Shown here: one piece after another, positions 4,953 to 5,199 of the stretch
How the letters are laid out: each line of letters opens with the position of its first letter
Position numbering within the stretch: the stretch's first letter is position 1
From: Phycisphaeraceae bacterium
GTDB taxonomy: Bacteria > Planctomycetota > Phycisphaerae > Phycisphaerales > Phycisphaeraceae
DNA: 5,199 nt
Assembly: GCA_003552605.1 (NCBI GenBank)
Contig: PUNN01000064.1
Coordinates: 1 to 5,199 of the forward strand
Direction of reading: 5' to 3'
Program-made: the position numbers and the translations under genes
Notes under the pieces: generated by a model
What the model was told of the DNA's origin: nothing
Databases searched by the model: none
What the model saw: only the letters and a program-made list of their open reading frames with translations

Positions 4953-5199
4953 GTGAGACACCGAGCGATCCGCATCACAATGGCAGCGGTGGCGGGCGGG
5001 TTGCTGGTCGTTGTGGCCGCCTCGTGGATGTACCACGGTGCGGCGATGCGGGCACTCGGGGATGATCGGACCCCGATGCTGTCGGCTGAGGAGGTTCGGG
5101 CTGCCGAGCGTTACATCGATGGGTCGGTCTGGGCGAGGCCGCCCTGGGTGACCCTCGATGCCGAGCGGCAGGGCGAGATTTCGGAGGCGGCCCTTCGAC
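4953..5199 (+). CDS. N-terminal part of a membrane-anchored or secreted protein (cut by window edge)
   Basis: The plus strand is open from a GTG at 4953 to the right edge, giving 82 codons; the rest lies outside. The product starts with a basic stretch (Arg/His at 2-7) followed by a hydrophobic segment at about 8-26 (ITMAAVAGGLLVVVAASW), which is a signal anchor or an export signal. A soluble, Glu/Arg/Ala-rich part follows, with helices around SAEEVRAAERYIDG. No lipobox is seen, and the cleavage site is uncertain. The GTG has AGGG at 4941-4944, eight bases upstream, whereas the next in-frame ATG (4980) has no ribosome site and would remove the basic residues; this favours the GTG. I do not recognise the family from this fragment. 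It is divergent from ugd across a long spacer. Confidence 0.7.
   Translation, partial: MRHRAIRITMAAVAGGLLVVVAASWMYHGAAMRALGDDRTPMLSAEEVRAAERYIDGSVWARPPWVTLDAERQGEISEAALR

Overview
The window is GC-rich bacterial chromosome. Five genes lie on the minus strand, one of them cut by the left edge, and one plus-strand gene is cut by the right edge. The gene content (an EboB-type TatD hydrolase, a NaChBac-type channel and a UDP-glucose dehydrogenase) would fit a GC-rich free-living bacterium. A planctomycete-like origin, perhaps Phycisphaerae, is my guess and rests on general resemblance only. No rRNA, tRNA, CRISPR array or transposase is visible.

Layout from left to right: (1) 1-321, minus: 5' part of an unrecognised, Ala-rich, probably all-helical protein. 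(2) 322-507: spacer with a possible promoter for that gene and GC-rich competing hairpins. (3) 508-1398, minus: six-transmembrane voltage-gated cation channel of the bacterial NaChBac/NavAb superfamily with an unusual selectivity filter (TLDNWTE) that recalls calcium-selective designs. (4) 1399-1542: spacer with a GC-rich hairpin, perhaps a terminator. (5) 1543-2397, minus: TatD-family metal-dependent hydrolase closely resembling EboB. (6) 2402-2674, minus: 90-residue helical protein, four bases upstream of eboB and almost certainly co-transcribed with it. (7) 2675-2964: spacer with a perfect 15-bp inverted repeat and a separate tight hairpin. (8) 2965-4344, minus: complete UDP-glucose 6-dehydrogenase. 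(9) 4345-4952: about 600 bases without a gene between divergent genes. It holds competing hairpins in the ugd leader, five copies of a GGTCGAT heptamer, a relatively AT-rich stretch and a run of ten G-tracts. (10) 4953-5199, plus: start of a membrane-anchored or secreted protein.

The genes do not form one obvious pathway. UDP-glucose dehydrogenase makes UDP-glucuronate for surface polysaccharides. The EboB-like hydrolase belongs to a family linked to metabolite precursor traffic, but the other ebo genes are not in this window. The channel is an independent membrane protein. The most interesting items are the channel's acidic filter and acidic pore loop, the small protein paired with a lone eboB-like gene, and the dense regulatory-looking structure in the ugd divergent spacer.
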